Positions 8,610 through 26,684 of a DNA stretch of 64,000 bases are shown piece after piece. The notes beneath the pieces were generated by a model. That model was not told the origin of the DNA, ran no database searches, and worked only from the letters and a program-made list of their open reading frames with translations. Each line of letters starts with the position of its first letter. Positions within the stretch are counted from its first letter, which is position 1. The position numbers and the translations under genes are program-made. This DNA is from AP-15 sp963698995 (GTDB taxonomy: Bacteria; Pseudomonadota; Alphaproteobacteria; ATCC43930; CGMCC-115725): contig CAVOTD010000053.1 of the NCBI GenBank assembly GCA_963698995.1, positions 1-64,000 on the forward strand, given 5' to 3'.

Positions 8610-8951
8610 ATGCCCGGTAACGCGCGCGAAATGATCACAGCAGCCGAGCGGCGCTTCCCCGTGCGCGTCAGGATCGCCGTGCCGCCCGGCGGTTTCGGCC
8701 AGCGGTACTCTCAAATCACTGCTTGGCTCGATGGGAACTGCGGCGCCGATGGCTGGGCGATGACATCGTCGGGCGTGCGCGGCGTGCTCAATGACGCCGT
8801 TTCGATCTACTTCGCGGATGCCACCCTCGCCAGCGCCTTCGTCGCGCGCTGGTGCGCCGGGTCAAAGGTCGAGACGGCCGGGGGTGTGTTCCAGGTGCGG
8901 GAGGACGAGCCGGCTCCGCGGATCGGGGCAGGGCTTCATCGGACGCCGTGA
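8610..8951 (+). CDS. Conserved hypothetical protein
   Basis: A 113-aa protein of a type often seen in Bradyrhizobium-like genomes, with no assigned role. Features are a basic N-terminus, the segment RIAVPPGGFGQRYSQITAWL, two Trp residues in the ADGWAMT region, and VYFADATLASAFVARW-like text near the middle. No signal peptide. It is often found near mobile elements, which fits this setting, but that is from general memory. Confidence 0.55.
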   Translation: MPGNAREMITAAERRFPVRVRIAVPPGGFGQRYSQITAWLDGNCGADGWAMTSSGVRGVLNDAVSIYFADATLASAFVARWCAGSKVETAGGVFQVREDEPAPRIGAGLHRTP

Positions 8952-9707
8952 GAGCGGTCCAGGTGCAGGTCGGAACTGGCAGCGTCGGGGTGTCCCTGGG
9001 CTGCCGGTTGGCGCCTCCCTTATCCCTGCCCGTTCCCGCTCGAAGGCGGCGTTTCCCGCTGAGACCGTCGGGATAAACATTGAGACCGGCGGGTCGAGAT
9101 TGCTCAATTGATAGATATACGGCGGCAATGCGCGATGGTGTGGGAACGAGCCGCCCAAATCCTCCTCTCGTGTGACGGGCGCCGCATCGTGATGGCGTGC
9201 ATCGCCCAAACGCGTTTGTGCTGGCGCGGGTCGGGCTCACCTCTTGATTAGGGGCGAGCAACGGTGAGCGCCCCCGCCTCGATCCTTAGATCACAACTGT
9301 CGCGAGTAGAAGCGGCCATCAATGGCATTGCTGAGCCCGTCCGAATGATTTCCTCCAGGCTCTCAGCTTCGCCGCCCATTTGCCCTTGCGGCGGTAGCCC
9401 GTAGATTGTTCCGCTTGCAGTCGCGCGCCCATATTCCTGGGCAGGATAAAAGACCGCGACCAATTGTACCCATCACCCGCGAATTGGGGGGGCGAAATGC
9501 CCGACGAGGAGAATACCAGCACGCCTAACGGAAAAGTCCTTAATGTTCCACCAATGTCATCCGAAACGTGGGAGCTGATTAAACACCGATTGATGGGTAT
9601 TTCGCAAAAATCAGCCTCCCGCCCGCATCCAGACCCGCCTCGGCTGCGTTATTAACCATACAACGGCAAGTCGATACGATCGGCACGACTGGCTTTTTAA
9701 AACGGCA
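8952..9707. other. 756-bp stretch without a convincing gene
   Basis: Frames up to 115 codons exist on both strands but none shows a domain, a good ribosome binding site or sensible composition. Probably decayed mobile-region sequence. Confidence 0.4.
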
Positions 9708-9890
9708 ATGGACGAAGAGCAGAAGCTGCGGCGGGATTTGGAACGTTATCGCTATCTCTTGTGTCTCACGACGGATCAGCGGGCGGTTGCAGCCCTTTAT
9801 GAACTGATCAAGCAGACGCTCGACCGTATAAGCCGGATCAAACATCGACCCAACGAGCCCGGCGAGACGCTTTGCCGCCACGCACCGTGA
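9708..9890 (+). CDS. Small conserved-looking hypothetical protein
   Basis: A 60-aa protein made mostly of one charged amphipathic helix: MDEEQKLRRDLERYRYLL, then LTTDQRAVAALYELIKQTLD. Short helical proteins with this opening occur in many rhizobial genomes. The last 12 residues look degenerate. No role can be given. Confidence 0.45.
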   Translation: MDEEQKLRRDLERYRYLLCLTTDQRAVAALYELIKQTLDRISRIKHRPNEPGETLCRHAP

Positions 9891-10039
9891 GGCTCCGACC
9901 CGACGGGCGACCACGCAGCGGTTTGACCCTGGTGAGCAATGGAGCGAACTTTCGCTGATTTTTGACCCGAGGCGCGAATTTACTGCATCGCGAACCGCCG
10001 GGTCGAGGCGGCGAGGGCGCGGGCCACCTCCCCGAAACC

Positions 10040-11227
10040 TCAGCGCGCGGGAGCATCTGGCGCGGCCCTGGGTTGCTGCTCTAGGGCATCAAGCCGTTCG
10101 CCGGCGCCGACCGTTCCGAGGTCGCGGGCACGGCGATACCAGGCGGCGGCCTGAGCCGGGTCCCCCGGGGTGCCGCGAACCCCGATGCGGCCGAGAAAGC
10201 CAGCATCGAACGTCGCTCCGAGCCGCAGCGCCGCAGCGCCGACACCAGCATCGGCGGCGCGTTCATAGAATAGGCGTGCCGACGCGATGTCGCCGGTGCT
10301 GAGGAGCCCGTCGCCACGGGTCAGCAGCGCCGTGACCTCCGTTGGTGAAAGGCCCGGGTCGGCCGGCGATGGCGCCGCTGAAGGCGGGGATGCGGTCGGC
10401 GGCAGCGTTGGCATGGGCGGCGCCGGAGTGGGCTGCGCGGGAGCGGGTTTGGCTACCCCTGACGCCGCTTGCGGCGGGAGCGGAAGCTCGGCCGGCGGCG
10501 ATTCCGTGGCCGGCGGCCTGGCAACGGGGAGATAGTGCACCGCCAACAGCGCTCCAAGAGCGGTTGTCGAGAGCACCGCCAAGGCAGCTAGAGCGCGGAC
10601 GAGACCGGGCGAGATACCGCGCGCCGCGTCGCCCGGCTGGCGGCTTGCGATCTGATGGCGAAGGAAATTGATGCTTTCGTCCTCGCCAATCTCGTCAAAG
10701 CGAAACTGGCCCGCCAGCGCCGCTTTCAAAAAGCTCAGCGACGGATCCTCCAACCGCGCCAGCAAACTCGTGCGGGCCAGCAGCACCCCGACGGCCCCCT
10801 TTCGAGCCCCGCGCTGGACGGCATCACAGATTTCCTCGAGCTGCCGCTCGGAAAACCGCTCGGCTTCGCCGAAAACAAACAGCGGCGGGATCCCCTCTGG
10901 TGTCTTCGGCGGCTCCGCCGTGCCCTCCCCGGTGGCTGTCGTTGCAAGCACGGAGCCCGCCTGCGCCAAGGTGTCGGCCGTCAGTTCTGGGCTCCATGGG
11001 ACTTCGATCACGGTGCGGTGCGATGGCGCGACCGTGTGGAGCGCCTCGGAGAGGGCATGATGGTCGCCCGACGGATCGCCGGCGACAACCACCAGGTTTC
11101 CGGCGCGCAAGGCGCCGACGATGCGGCCGGCGACGGACAAGTAATGCGCCTCGGTGGCAAAGTAATCGGACCCCGGTTCGACTGCGCCGGCAGCGTCCGG
11201 AACATGACGCGGGGCGGCGCCAACCAT
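10040..11227 (-). CDS. Membrane protein with degenerate ATPase-like domain and Sel1-like repeats
   Basis: About 395 aa from the ATG at 11227; an upstream in-frame start at 11266 is possible. The N-terminal 190 residues look like an ExeA-type AAA module, but the P-loop position reads VVAGDPSGDHHALS and lacks the GKT/S lysine, so ATP hydrolysis is doubtful. Then come one membrane span (LAALAVLSTTALGALLAVHY), a Pro/Ala-rich linker of about 70 residues, and two Sel1/TPR-like units (ARLFYERAADAGVGAAALRL; AAAWYRRARDLG). It probably tethers the repeats on the far side of the membrane. Function unknown. Confidence 0.55.
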   Translation of the reverse strand: MVGAAPRHVPDAAGAVEPGSDYFATEAHYLSVAGRIVGALRAGNLVVVAGDPSGDHHALSEALHTVAPSHRTVIEVPWSPELTADTLAQAGSVLATTATGEGTAEPPKTPEGIPPLFVFGEAERFSERQLEEICDAVQRGARKGAVGVLLARTSLLARLEDPSLSFLKAALAGQFRFDEIGEDESINFLRHQIASRQPGDAARGISPGLVRALAALAVLSTTALGALLAVHYLPVARPPATESPPAELPLPPQAASGVAKPAPAQPTPAPPMPTLPPTASPPSAAPSPADPGLSPTEVTALLTRGDGLLSTGDIASARLFYERAADAGVGAAALRLGATFDAGFLGRIGVRGTPGDPAQAAAWYRRARDLGTVGAGERLDALEQQPRAAPDAPAR

Positions 11228-11609
11228 TATCCGGCGCCGGGAACGCCGACATGGCCGGAAGCGCAAGACCAGATGCCCGACGGCGGAGGCAGCTGTCTCA
11301 AATGCTGTCTGAATTCAGCGGCTTTGCCGAATGACACCGGGTCCCTCGCACAAGTCCCGGCGAGTTCTAGCTTATGTCGGCCAGTGCGGCAAAAGCGGCC
11401 TGTCTGGCGCAGCGAACGGCAGAACGAATCGGGAAATTGTGAACCAGTGCATTACTCTCCCGGATACCCCCTTCCTTGCGCCGGTCGCGGCGGAATACAC
11501 GAGGTAGGTTCTATACGGCGCATGGCATTGTTGGTGATTAGCTGTCTTGGTACCAGCACGGGAAAGCTTTCGGGCAAGAAAAGCCGAAGCAAGCCAGGGA
11601 GAAACCAAA
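11228..11609. other. Intergenic, no gene seen
   Basis: Between the Sel1-like protein and the small secreted protein. No frame with recognisable features on either strand. Confidence 0.35.
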
Positions 11610-11856
11610 TGGTTCGTCAATCGCTGTTGCCCTCGCCGTCGTCACCGCGACGGACCCGAGCAGGGCGGCGACCGCGGCCCCGCATCACCGCACCGTCGTC
11701 CACCACGTCTATGTCTATGAGCCGGCGCCGAACCCTTATTATTACGGCCCCTATTACGGCCCGGGTTACGCTCCGGCCTACGGTCCGCTAGCGCCGATCA
11801 CCTCGCTCCCCGGAGCGGCCGTTTGTCTGGCCTTCTCATTGATCGGCGGATGCTGA
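11610..11856 (+). CDS. Small secreted Tyr/Pro-rich protein, probable 1-bp deletion near start
   Basis: One frame gives a signal-peptide-like stretch SIAVALAVVTATDPSRAA, then HHRTVVHHVYVYEPAPNP and repeated YYYGPYYGPGY units, ending in a hydrophobic Cys-containing tail. That frame has no start codon, but an ATG at 11610 joins it if one base is missing around 11616-11620. Proteins of this kind are exported and of unknown role. Call based on composition only. Confidence 0.4.
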
Positions 11857-11904
11857 TCCATCTGCAACGAGGACGCCGCCGCGCGCGCGGCTCCTCGCTT
11901 GTCT

Positions 11905-12759
11905 TTAGCCGGCCCTGTGGCGGGTCAGTTCGTAGAGCGCGACCGCCGCGGCATTGGAGACGTTGAGGGTCGGTTGCGCGGGGCGGGTTGGCAGTCGCGC
12001 AAGGAAATCGCACCGCGCTCGCACCAAGCGGCGCATGCCGCCGCCCTCGGAACCGAGCACGAGCGCTACCTGCGCCCCGATCTCCAACTCCGCCAGCGGC
12101 TGCGGCGCAGTCTCGTCGAGACCGTAAATCCAGAAACCGGCTTGTTTGAGGTGATCGAGCGCGCGGGCGAGGTTGACGACGCGGACTAGCGGCACGCTCT
12201 CGAGCGCGCCCGAGGCGGCTTTGGCGAGCGCTCCGGTCGTCGGCGGAGCGCCGTGAGCGGGGACAACCAATGCAAGTGCGCCGAATGCGGCGGCAGAACG
12301 CAGTACCGCGCCAGTGTTCTGCGGATCGCTGACCCGGTCGAGCACGATAATGACCGACCGGTCGCCGGCCCGACCGCTGTGCCGCAGGACATCGTCCAAG
12401 TCGCGCTCTTCGAGCGGCTCGACTTCGAGGGCCAGCCCCTGGTGAACGGCGCCGGCCGGCAGGATCGCCGCCAATCCATGGTGATCGAGCACGCGCACCG
12501 CCTCGCCGGCGCCGAATTGCGCCGCACGGGCGCCGGCGACAAGGGCGGTTGCCTCTGCTTCGTGGCCGGCGAGCACCACCAGACAGTGCCAGCGCCGGTC
12601 CGGATTGGCGAGAGCCGCCGCGACGGCGTGCTTTCCATAGATCCAACGTCCGGCGGCGGGAGGGTTGCGGCCTGTTGTTGACACGCGCGCGCCCTCGCCA
12701 TCGGAGCGCCGCCGGCGGGGCGTTGTCCGAGCGCTACGCGGTGTTCGGAAATCGCTCAT
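11905..12759 (-). CDS. rlmB: 23S rRNA (guanosine-2'-O-)-methyltransferase RlmB
   Basis: TrmH/SpoU-family 2'-O-ribose methyltransferase, 284 aa. An N-terminal RNA-binding domain (WIYGKHAVAAAL onward) is followed by the knotted SPOUT domain with its three motifs: DPQNTGAVLRSAAAFGA, LVLGSEGGGMRRLV and TLNVSNAAAVALYELTR. It modifies a guanosine of 23S rRNA near the peptidyl-transferase region using S-adenosylmethionine. The start ATG at 12759 is chosen because about 30 basic, disordered residues precede the domain; an earlier in-frame start at 12843 is possible. Divergent from the tRNA-Tyr/tuf unit. Confidence 0.88.
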   Translation of the reverse strand: MSDFRTPRSARTTPRRRRSDGEGARVSTTGRNPPAAGRWIYGKHAVAAALANPDRRWHCLVVLAGHEAEATALVAGARAAQFGAGEAVRVLDHHGLAAILPAGAVHQGLALEVEPLEERDLDDVLRHSGRAGDRSVIIVLDRVSDPQNTGAVLRSAAAFGALALVVPAHGAPPTTGALAKAASGALESVPLVRVVNLARALDHLKQAGFWIYGLDETAPQPLAELEIGAQVALVLGSEGGGMRRLVRARCDFLARLPTRPAQPTLNVSNAAAVALYELTRHRAG

Positions 12760-12836
12760 CTCGATCGGTCGGGAATTGGCAATGGCGGCCTTAGCTCGGG
12801 GACGGAAGTCGAGCCAGCATGCCTCGAAAGCCTGGA

Positions 12837-12865
12837 TTGACAAAGCTAGGCCGGCACCTTATGAC
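12837..12865 (+). promoter_or_regulatory. Sigma-70-like promoter of the tRNA-Tyr/tRNA-Gly/tuf unit
   Basis: TTGACA at 12837-12842, a 17-bp spacer, and TATGAC at 12860-12865. Transcription would begin about 25 bases before tRNA-Tyr, a sensible place for a stable-RNA promoter. Confidence 0.6.
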
Positions 12866-12898
12866 CCGCCTTCCGCTGCGCCGGGCGGCACGCAATCC

Positions 12899-12984
12899 GG
12901 AGGGGTTGCCGAGCGGTTAAAGGCAGCAGACTGTAAATCTGCCGACGTACGTCTTCGTAGGTTCGAATCCTACCCCCTCCACCA
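12899..12984 (+). tRNA. tRNA-Tyr (GTA)
   Basis: Class II tRNA with a long variable arm: acceptor GGAGGGG pairs with CCCCTCC, the anticodon GTA sits in CAGACTGTAAATCTG, the T arm is AGGTTCGAATCCT, and CCA is encoded. Confidence 0.96.
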
Positions 12985-13108
12985 GCGCTTTGGGATGTCG
13001 GCAGTACCGGAGCATGGTGTGGGGTTTGGGGCGGCGGCTCCAGAGTAGGCGACGCCGGGTAAAACTTAGGGCCGGGTGAGGCAGAGGGTCGGCTTTCGGT
13101 TGCAGCAC

Positions 13109-13185
<77 letters not shown>

Positions 13186-13242
13186 GGCCGCTCCCCGTCG
13201 CGTGGCGAATGATGTTCTCCTTCTGATAGAAGGCCGCAAGCA

Positions 13243-14434
<1,192 letters not shown>

Positions 14435-14444
14435 CGGGTGGTTT

Positions 14445-14520
14445 AGGAGTGTAGCTCAACTGGTAGAGCACCGGTCTCCAAAACCGGGGGTTGGGGGTTC
14501 GAGCCCCTCCACTCCTGCCA
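14445..14520 (+). tRNA. tRNA-Trp (CCA)
   Basis: 76 bases with encoded CCA. Acceptor AGGAGTG pairs with CACTCCT, the anticodon loop CTCCAAA gives CCA, and the T arm is GGGTTCGAGCCCC. Placed between tuf and secE, as is usual in alphaproteobacteria. Confidence 0.96.
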
Positions 14521-14639
14521 GTTCTCGAGGCGTCGCCACGGGATAACGCGATCGACCGCAAGGTTCCTGGAACGGGCGCCGGCCAGGGGCCATATTATTG
14601 GCGTGTGATGGGTCGCCCGGTTGAGGGTCAATTAGGTTT

Positions 14640-14837
14640 ATGGCGAAGACGAGCCCAGTCGAATTTTTCCAGCAGGTCCGCCAAGAGGTCTCTCGGGTCA
14701 CCTGGCCAAGCCGCAAGGAGACCCTCGTCACTACGGCGATGGTGTTCGTGATGGTGTTTATTGCGGCGGCCTTCTTTTTTGTGGTGGACCAGGCCTTTTC
14801 AGCGGGCGTGCGGCTGATCTTTGGGCTCGGGCACTAG
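14640..14837 (+). CDS. secE: Preprotein translocase subunit SecE
   Basis: A 65-aa single-span subunit of the SecYEG protein channel. The amphipathic helix with the family motif FFQQVRQEVSRVTWPSRKE is followed by one membrane span, TTAMVFVMVFIAAAFFFVVD. The length matches short alphaproteobacterial SecE. It is followed 18 bases later by nusG. Confidence 0.95.
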   Translation: MAKTSPVEFFQQVRQEVSRVTWPSRKETLVTTAMVFVMVFIAAAFFFVVDQAFSAGVRLIFGLGH

Positions 14838-14855
14838 GTTTTCAGGACGTTGGCG

Positions 14856-15386
14856 ATGACGAGCCGCTGGTATGTGATCCACGTTTATTCCGGCTTTGAG
14901 AAGAAGGTCGCAGCCTCGATCCGCGAGCAGGCCGAACAGAAGGGACTTTCCGAAAGTTTTGAGGAGATCCTTGTTCCGACCGAGGAGGTTGTCGAGGTCA
15001 AGCGCGGCGCCAAAGTCAACTCGGAGCGTAAGTTTTTCCCGGGCTATGTGCTGATCAGGATGGATCTCAGCGACGAGACCTGGCATCTTGTCAAGAACAC
15101 CGCCAAGGTCACCGGCTTTCTCGGCGGTCGCGGTCGGCCGTCGCCGATCAGCGATGCTGAAGCGGCGCGCATCATGCACCAGGTTCAGGAAGGGATCGAG
15201 CGCCCGAAGCCCTCGGTGACTTTCGAAATCGGCGAGCAGGTTCGGGTCTGCGACGGACCGTTCACCTCGTTCAACGGCCTCGTCGAAGAGGTCGACGAAG
15301 AGAAGGCGCGGATCAAAGTCGCGGTGTCGATCTTTGGGCGCGCGACCCCGGTGGAGCTGGAGTACTCGCAGGTCGAGAAAGTATAG
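14856..15386 (+). CDS. nusG: Transcription termination/antitermination factor NusG
   Basis: A 176-aa factor that binds RNA polymerase, couples it to the ribosome and helps Rho. The NGN domain begins WYVIHVYSGFEKKVA and includes FFPGYVLIRMDL; the KOW domain at the end has VCDGPFTSFNGLVEEVDEEK. The ATG at 14856 is preferred to the TTG 6 bases earlier because AGGA lies 8 bases upstream of it. Cotranscribed with secE. Confidence 0.96.
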   Translation: MTSRWYVIHVYSGFEKKVAASIREQAEQKGLSESFEEILVPTEEVVEVKRGAKVNSERKFFPGYVLIRMDLSDETWHLVKNTAKVTGFLGGRGRPSPISDAEAARIMHQVQEGIERPKPSVTFEIGEQVRVCDGPFTSFNGLVEEVDEEKARIKVAVSIFGRATPVELEYSQVEKV

Positions 15387-15430
15387 GACTTGATCCGGCA
15401 TGAGTGCGATCGGCCCGGGTCTCGCCTGCT

Positions 15431-15496
15431 TCGTCATTCCCGCGAACGCGGGAAATCCGGGGCGGCAAGTCCGCGCAGGTGGGCCCTGGACCCTGG
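15431..15496. repeat. Dispersed palindromic repeat (family B) before rplK
   Basis: Contains CGTCATTCCCGCGAACGCGG with its hairpin, then CCTGGACCCTGG. Related copies lie at 22131-22235, 34020-34081 and 36904-36987. It fills the wide gap between nusG and rplK. Confidence 0.6.
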
Positions 15497-15535
15497 CTTT
15501 TGCGGAGCCGACGAGACTCGCGAGAGGTTGAACTA

Positions 15536-15967
15536 ATGGCGAAGAAAATCGTCGGGATCATCAAGCTGCAAGTGCCGGCCGGCAAGGCGAACCCCTCGCC
15601 GCCGATCGGTCCGGCGCTCGGGCAACGCGGGCTCAACATCATGGAGTTCTGCAAGGCCTTCAACGCCGCGAGCCAGAACCTCGAACCGGGGATGCCGATC
15701 CCGGTGGTGATCACGGCCTATGCCGACCGCTCCTTTACCTTTGTCACGAAGAGCCCGCCCAACAGCTATTTTCTCAAGAAAGCCGCGGGGATCGAAAAGG
15801 GATCGCAAACTACCGGCAAGGCCCGGCCGGCCGGCCGGGTGACGATGGATCAGATCCGCGAGATCGCCGAGCAGAAAATGCAAGACCTCAATGCCAAGGA
15901 CGTCGAGGGTGCCTGCCGCATGCTGATCGGCTCGGCGCGCTCGATGGGACTTGAAGTGGTGGAGTGA
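15536..15967 (+). CDS. rplK: 50S ribosomal protein L11 (uL11)
   Basis: A 143-aa protein of the GTPase-associated centre of the large subunit. It opens AKKIVGIIKLQVPAGKA and has the family's PPIGPALGQRGLNIMEFC and TKSPPNSYFLKKAAG blocks; the C-terminal domain binds 23S rRNA. The ATG at 15536 is where the family begins; in-frame sequence upstream is repeat DNA. First gene of rplKAJL. Confidence 0.97.
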   Translation: MAKKIVGIIKLQVPAGKANPSPPIGPALGQRGLNIMEFCKAFNAASQNLEPGMPIPVVITAYADRSFTFVTKSPPNSYFLKKAAGIEKGSQTTGKARPAGRVTMDQIREIAEQKMQDLNAKDVEGACRMLIGSARSMGLEVVE

Positions 15968-15971
15968 GCTG

Positions 15972-16679
15972 ATGGCAAAAACCGGCAAGCGGCTGCAGAA
16001 AGCCTATGAAGGCATCGATCCGACGGTGGCGCGCCCGCTCGACGAGGCGCTCAAGCTGATCAAAGAGCGGGCCTCGGCAAAGTTCGATGAGACCGTCGAG
16101 GTGGCGATGAACCTGAACCTCGATCCGCGCAAACCCGATCAGAATTTGCGCGGCACGGTAATGCTGCCGCACGGCACCGGCAAGACGGTGCGGGTCGCGG
16201 TCTTCGCGCGCGGCGATCGGGCAAAGGAAGCGGAGGCCGCCGGTGCCGACGTTGTTGGGGCCGAAGATCTCGCCGAAAAGGTTCAGGCCGGCCAGATCGA
16301 TTTCGATCGGGCGATCGCGACCCCGGACCTGATGTCGCTGGTCGGTCGCCTGGGCAAGATATTAGGGCCTCGCGGATTGATGCCGAACCCGCGCCTCGGC
16401 ACCGTGACGCCGAATGTCGCCGAAGCGGTGCGCGCCGTCAAAGGCGGCCAGGTCGAATTCCGCGCCGAGAAGGCCGGGATCGTGCATGCCGGTGTCGGCA
16501 AAGCAAGCTTTACCGACGCGGCGCTGGCGGATAATGTGCGTGCCTTTGTCGGCGCAATCACCCGCGGCAAACCGAGCGGCGTCAAAGGCACCTATATCCG
16601 AAAGGTCAGCGTCAGCTCGACGATGGGTCCGGGCGTCAGGGTCGAATTGTCCGGGTTGGCCGAGGAACCGAGGGCTTAG
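15972..16679 (+). CDS. rplA: 50S ribosomal protein L1 (uL1)
   Basis: A 235-aa protein of the L1 stalk, which moves deacylated tRNA out of the E site. In many bacteria it also represses its own operon by binding the rplK-rplA leader. Characteristic text: GKRLQKAYEGID near the start, LGPRGLMPNPRLGTVTPNV in the middle, and the C-terminal SSTMGPGVRVEL. It starts 4 bases after the rplK stop. Confidence 0.97.
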   Translation: MAKTGKRLQKAYEGIDPTVARPLDEALKLIKERASAKFDETVEVAMNLNLDPRKPDQNLRGTVMLPHGTGKTVRVAVFARGDRAKEAEAAGADVVGAEDLAEKVQAGQIDFDRAIATPDLMSLVGRLGKILGPRGLMPNPRLGTVTPNVAEAVRAVKGGQVEFRAEKAGIVHAGVGKASFTDAALADNVRAFVGAITRGKPSGVKGTYIRKVSVSSTMGPGVRVELSGLAEEPRA

Positions 16680-16715
16680 CCGCCGAATACGGCTCGCGGC
16701 CGGTTGGAGATTGCA

Positions 16716-17240
16716 GTGGACCGAACGCAAAAACAGAAGGTCGTCGACACCTTGCAGCAAGACCTCGCGGGTACGGCTTGCGTCGTCGTGACCCATCAGT
16801 CGGGGCTGAGTGTTGCCGAGGTTACCCAGTTGCGGCGGCAGATCCGCAACGCCGGAGCCAGCTTCCGGGTGACCAAAAACCGGCTCGTCAAGCGCGCCCT
16901 CACCGGCAGCCCATTCGAAGCGTTGTCGTCGCTGTTTACCGGTCCCACCGCGATCGCTTTTTCGCGCGACCCGGTAGCGGCGGCAAAGGTGGTCGTCGAA
17001 TATGCCAACCGAAACGACAAGCTGACCGTCATCGGCGGCGGCTTGGCGGGCCAGCAGATCGACGCCGCCGGGGTCAGGGAACTCGCCCGGCTGCCCTCGC
17101 TCGATGAATTGCGCGGCACGCTTATCGGGTTATTGCAGGCGCCGGCGGCGCGCGTCGCGCGGGTGCTGCAGGCGCCGGCCGGCCAGGTCGCCCGGGTGGT
17201 TGCGGCCTTCGCCGAAAAGCACGGCGAGGGCGCCGCCTAA
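16716..17240 (+). CDS. rplJ: 50S ribosomal protein L10 (uL10)
   Basis: A 174-aa base of the L7/L12 stalk. The GTG at 16716 is chosen as start because GGAG lies 6 bases before it and the family begins MDRxxK. The N-terminal domain has VVVTHQSGLSVAEVTQLR and FRVTKNRLVKRAL; the C-terminal helix that holds L7/L12 dimers is RVARVLQAPAGQVARVVAAF. The L10-(L7/L12) complex often autoregulates the downstream rpl-rpo genes. Confidence 0.96.
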   Translation: MDRTQKQKVVDTLQQDLAGTACVVVTHQSGLSVAEVTQLRRQIRNAGASFRVTKNRLVKRALTGSPFEALSSLFTGPTAIAFSRDPVAAAKVVVEYANRNDKLTVIGGGLAGQQIDAAGVRELARLPSLDELRGTLIGLLQAPAARVARVLQAPAGQVARVVAAFAEKHGEGAA

Positions 17241-17289
17241 TCAGTTTGCTTGATGCTTGTTGGTGGTTGAAGACGGTCAGGAGTAGGAA

Positions 17290-17673
17290 ATGTCGGATTT
17301 GGCAAGACTGGTCGACGATCTGTCGGCCTTGAGCGTCATCGAGGCGGCTCAGCTGTCGAAGATGCTCGAAGAGAAATGGGGAGTGTCGGCGGCGGCTCCA
17401 GTCGCCGTCGCGGCGGGCGGCGGCGCCGCGGCTGCCGCGGCGCCCGAGGCTGCCGTCGAACAGACGGAGTTCGACGTGATCCTCGCCGCGATCGGTGAAA
17501 AGAAAATCAACGTCATCAAAGAAGTTCGGGCGATTACTAGCCTTGGCCTGAAAGAGGCCAAGGATCTTGTTGAGGCCGCACCTAAACCCGTCAAGGAAGG
17601 GGTCAACAAGGAAGAGGCGGCAAAAATTAAGAAACAACTGGAAGACGCGGGCGCGACGGTTGAAGTGAAGTAG
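17290..17673 (+). CDS. rplL: 50S ribosomal protein L7/L12 (bL12)
   Basis: A 127-aa acidic stalk protein that recruits translation GTPases. The N-terminal dimerisation domain is followed by an Ala/Gly-rich hinge (residues about 38-58) and a C-terminal domain with EKKINVIKEVRAITSLGLKE and EAKDLVEAAPKPVKEGV. A GGAG lies near the start. A 263-bp gap follows before rpoB, usual for an attenuator region. Confidence 0.97.
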   Translation: MSDLARLVDDLSALSVIEAAQLSKMLEEKWGVSAAAPVAVAAGGGAAAAAAPEAAVEQTEFDVILAAIGEKKINVIKEVRAITSLGLKEAKDLVEAAPKPVKEGVNKEEAAKIKKQLEDAGATVEVK

Positions 17674-17698
17674 GCTCGTCACGATATTTGTTCTATCG

Positions 17699-17726
17699 GG
17701 CGGCCGTCCGATCGCACTCGGCCGCC
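17699..17726 (+). terminator. Hairpin in the rplL-rpoB gap (possible attenuator)
   Basis: An 8-bp stem GGCGGCCG/CGGCCGCC with a 12-base loop, 25 bases after the rplL stop. No T-run follows. In many bacteria this gap holds a partial terminator or RNase processing site that lowers rpoBC expression relative to ribosomal proteins. Confidence 0.45.
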
Positions 17727-17936
17727 GCCTGACAACCAGACCTAACAACCGGGGCGCGAGACATCGCGCACGCCGGGTTTTGCCGTCTAAGTTGGAGCTG
17801 TTGGCTGATCGGCTATGGTCGAGCCGAACGACGGGGGCGCCGGGCGGTGATTGGCTGCGCCGGACGAGCGCCGCGGGTCGTCCGGCGACCCTGATCAATC
17901 GGGCCGCTGAATTGCGGCCTATAACGAGGAGCACGC

Positions 17937-22101
<4,165 letters not shown>

Positions 22102-22130
22102 CAGCTTGGATGAATTCTTTTGCGCTTAAT

Positions 22131-22235
22131 CGTCACCCCCGCGACAGCGGGGGTCCAGGGCTGCCGGCACGGCGCCGGTCGTCCCCTGTTCAAGCCAGGG
22201 GCAAGCTCTGGATGCCCGCCGGCGCGGGCGTGACA
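22131..22235. repeat. Dispersed palindromic repeat (family B) between rpoB and rpoC
   Basis: Contains CGTCACCCCCGCGACAGCGG with GGGTCCAGGG, an inner GCCGGCACGGCGCCGGTC, and a closing CCCGCCGGCGCGGGCGTGAC. It takes up most of the rpoB-rpoC gap. Confidence 0.6.
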
Positions 22236-22261
22236 GCATTCGTGACCGAAAGGGGTCGTTG

Positions 22262-26431
<4,170 letters not shown>

Positions 26432-26443
26432 CCCTGTCCGGCA

Positions 26444-26489
26444 AGTCCCCCGCCGCGGCGCATCATGCTTTCTGCGGCGCGGGGACTTG
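26444..26489 (+). terminator. Hairpin after rpoC
   Basis: Imperfect long stem: AAGTCCCCCGCCGC at 26444 pairs with GCGGCGCGGGGACTT ending 26489. It starts 12 bases past the rpoC stop. Without a T-run it may be an end signal that works with Rho or an RNA processing site. Confidence 0.45.
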
Positions 26490-26516
26490 ACCGGGTTCGA
26501 TCGCGTCACTAGTAAT
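26488..26516 (+). promoter_or_regulatory. Possible promoter of the str operon
   Basis: TTGACC at 26488-26493, 17 bp, then TAGTAA at 26511-26516, in the 253-bp gap between rpoC and rpsL. The -10 match is weak. Confidence 0.3.
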
Positions 26517-26684
26517 ACTGCTCTGTTCGGGGTTGGCCGTAGGAAGCCACCTAGACGCAGCCCTAGATTGGCCGATGGCTCGGCGCCCCTGTGAGGGGAC
26601 GCAGCAAGACTAGGTAGGATGATCCGTCGTCCCGGCGTGACAATCGCGTCGGGCGATTGTCGTGTTTTGGCGAGGGTTGTGACG

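Noticed and set aside
10655..11791. A 378-codon plus-strand frame opposite the Sel1-like protein
   Set aside because: Composition is that of an antisense shadow, with no domain; the minus-strand frame has a membrane span and repeats.
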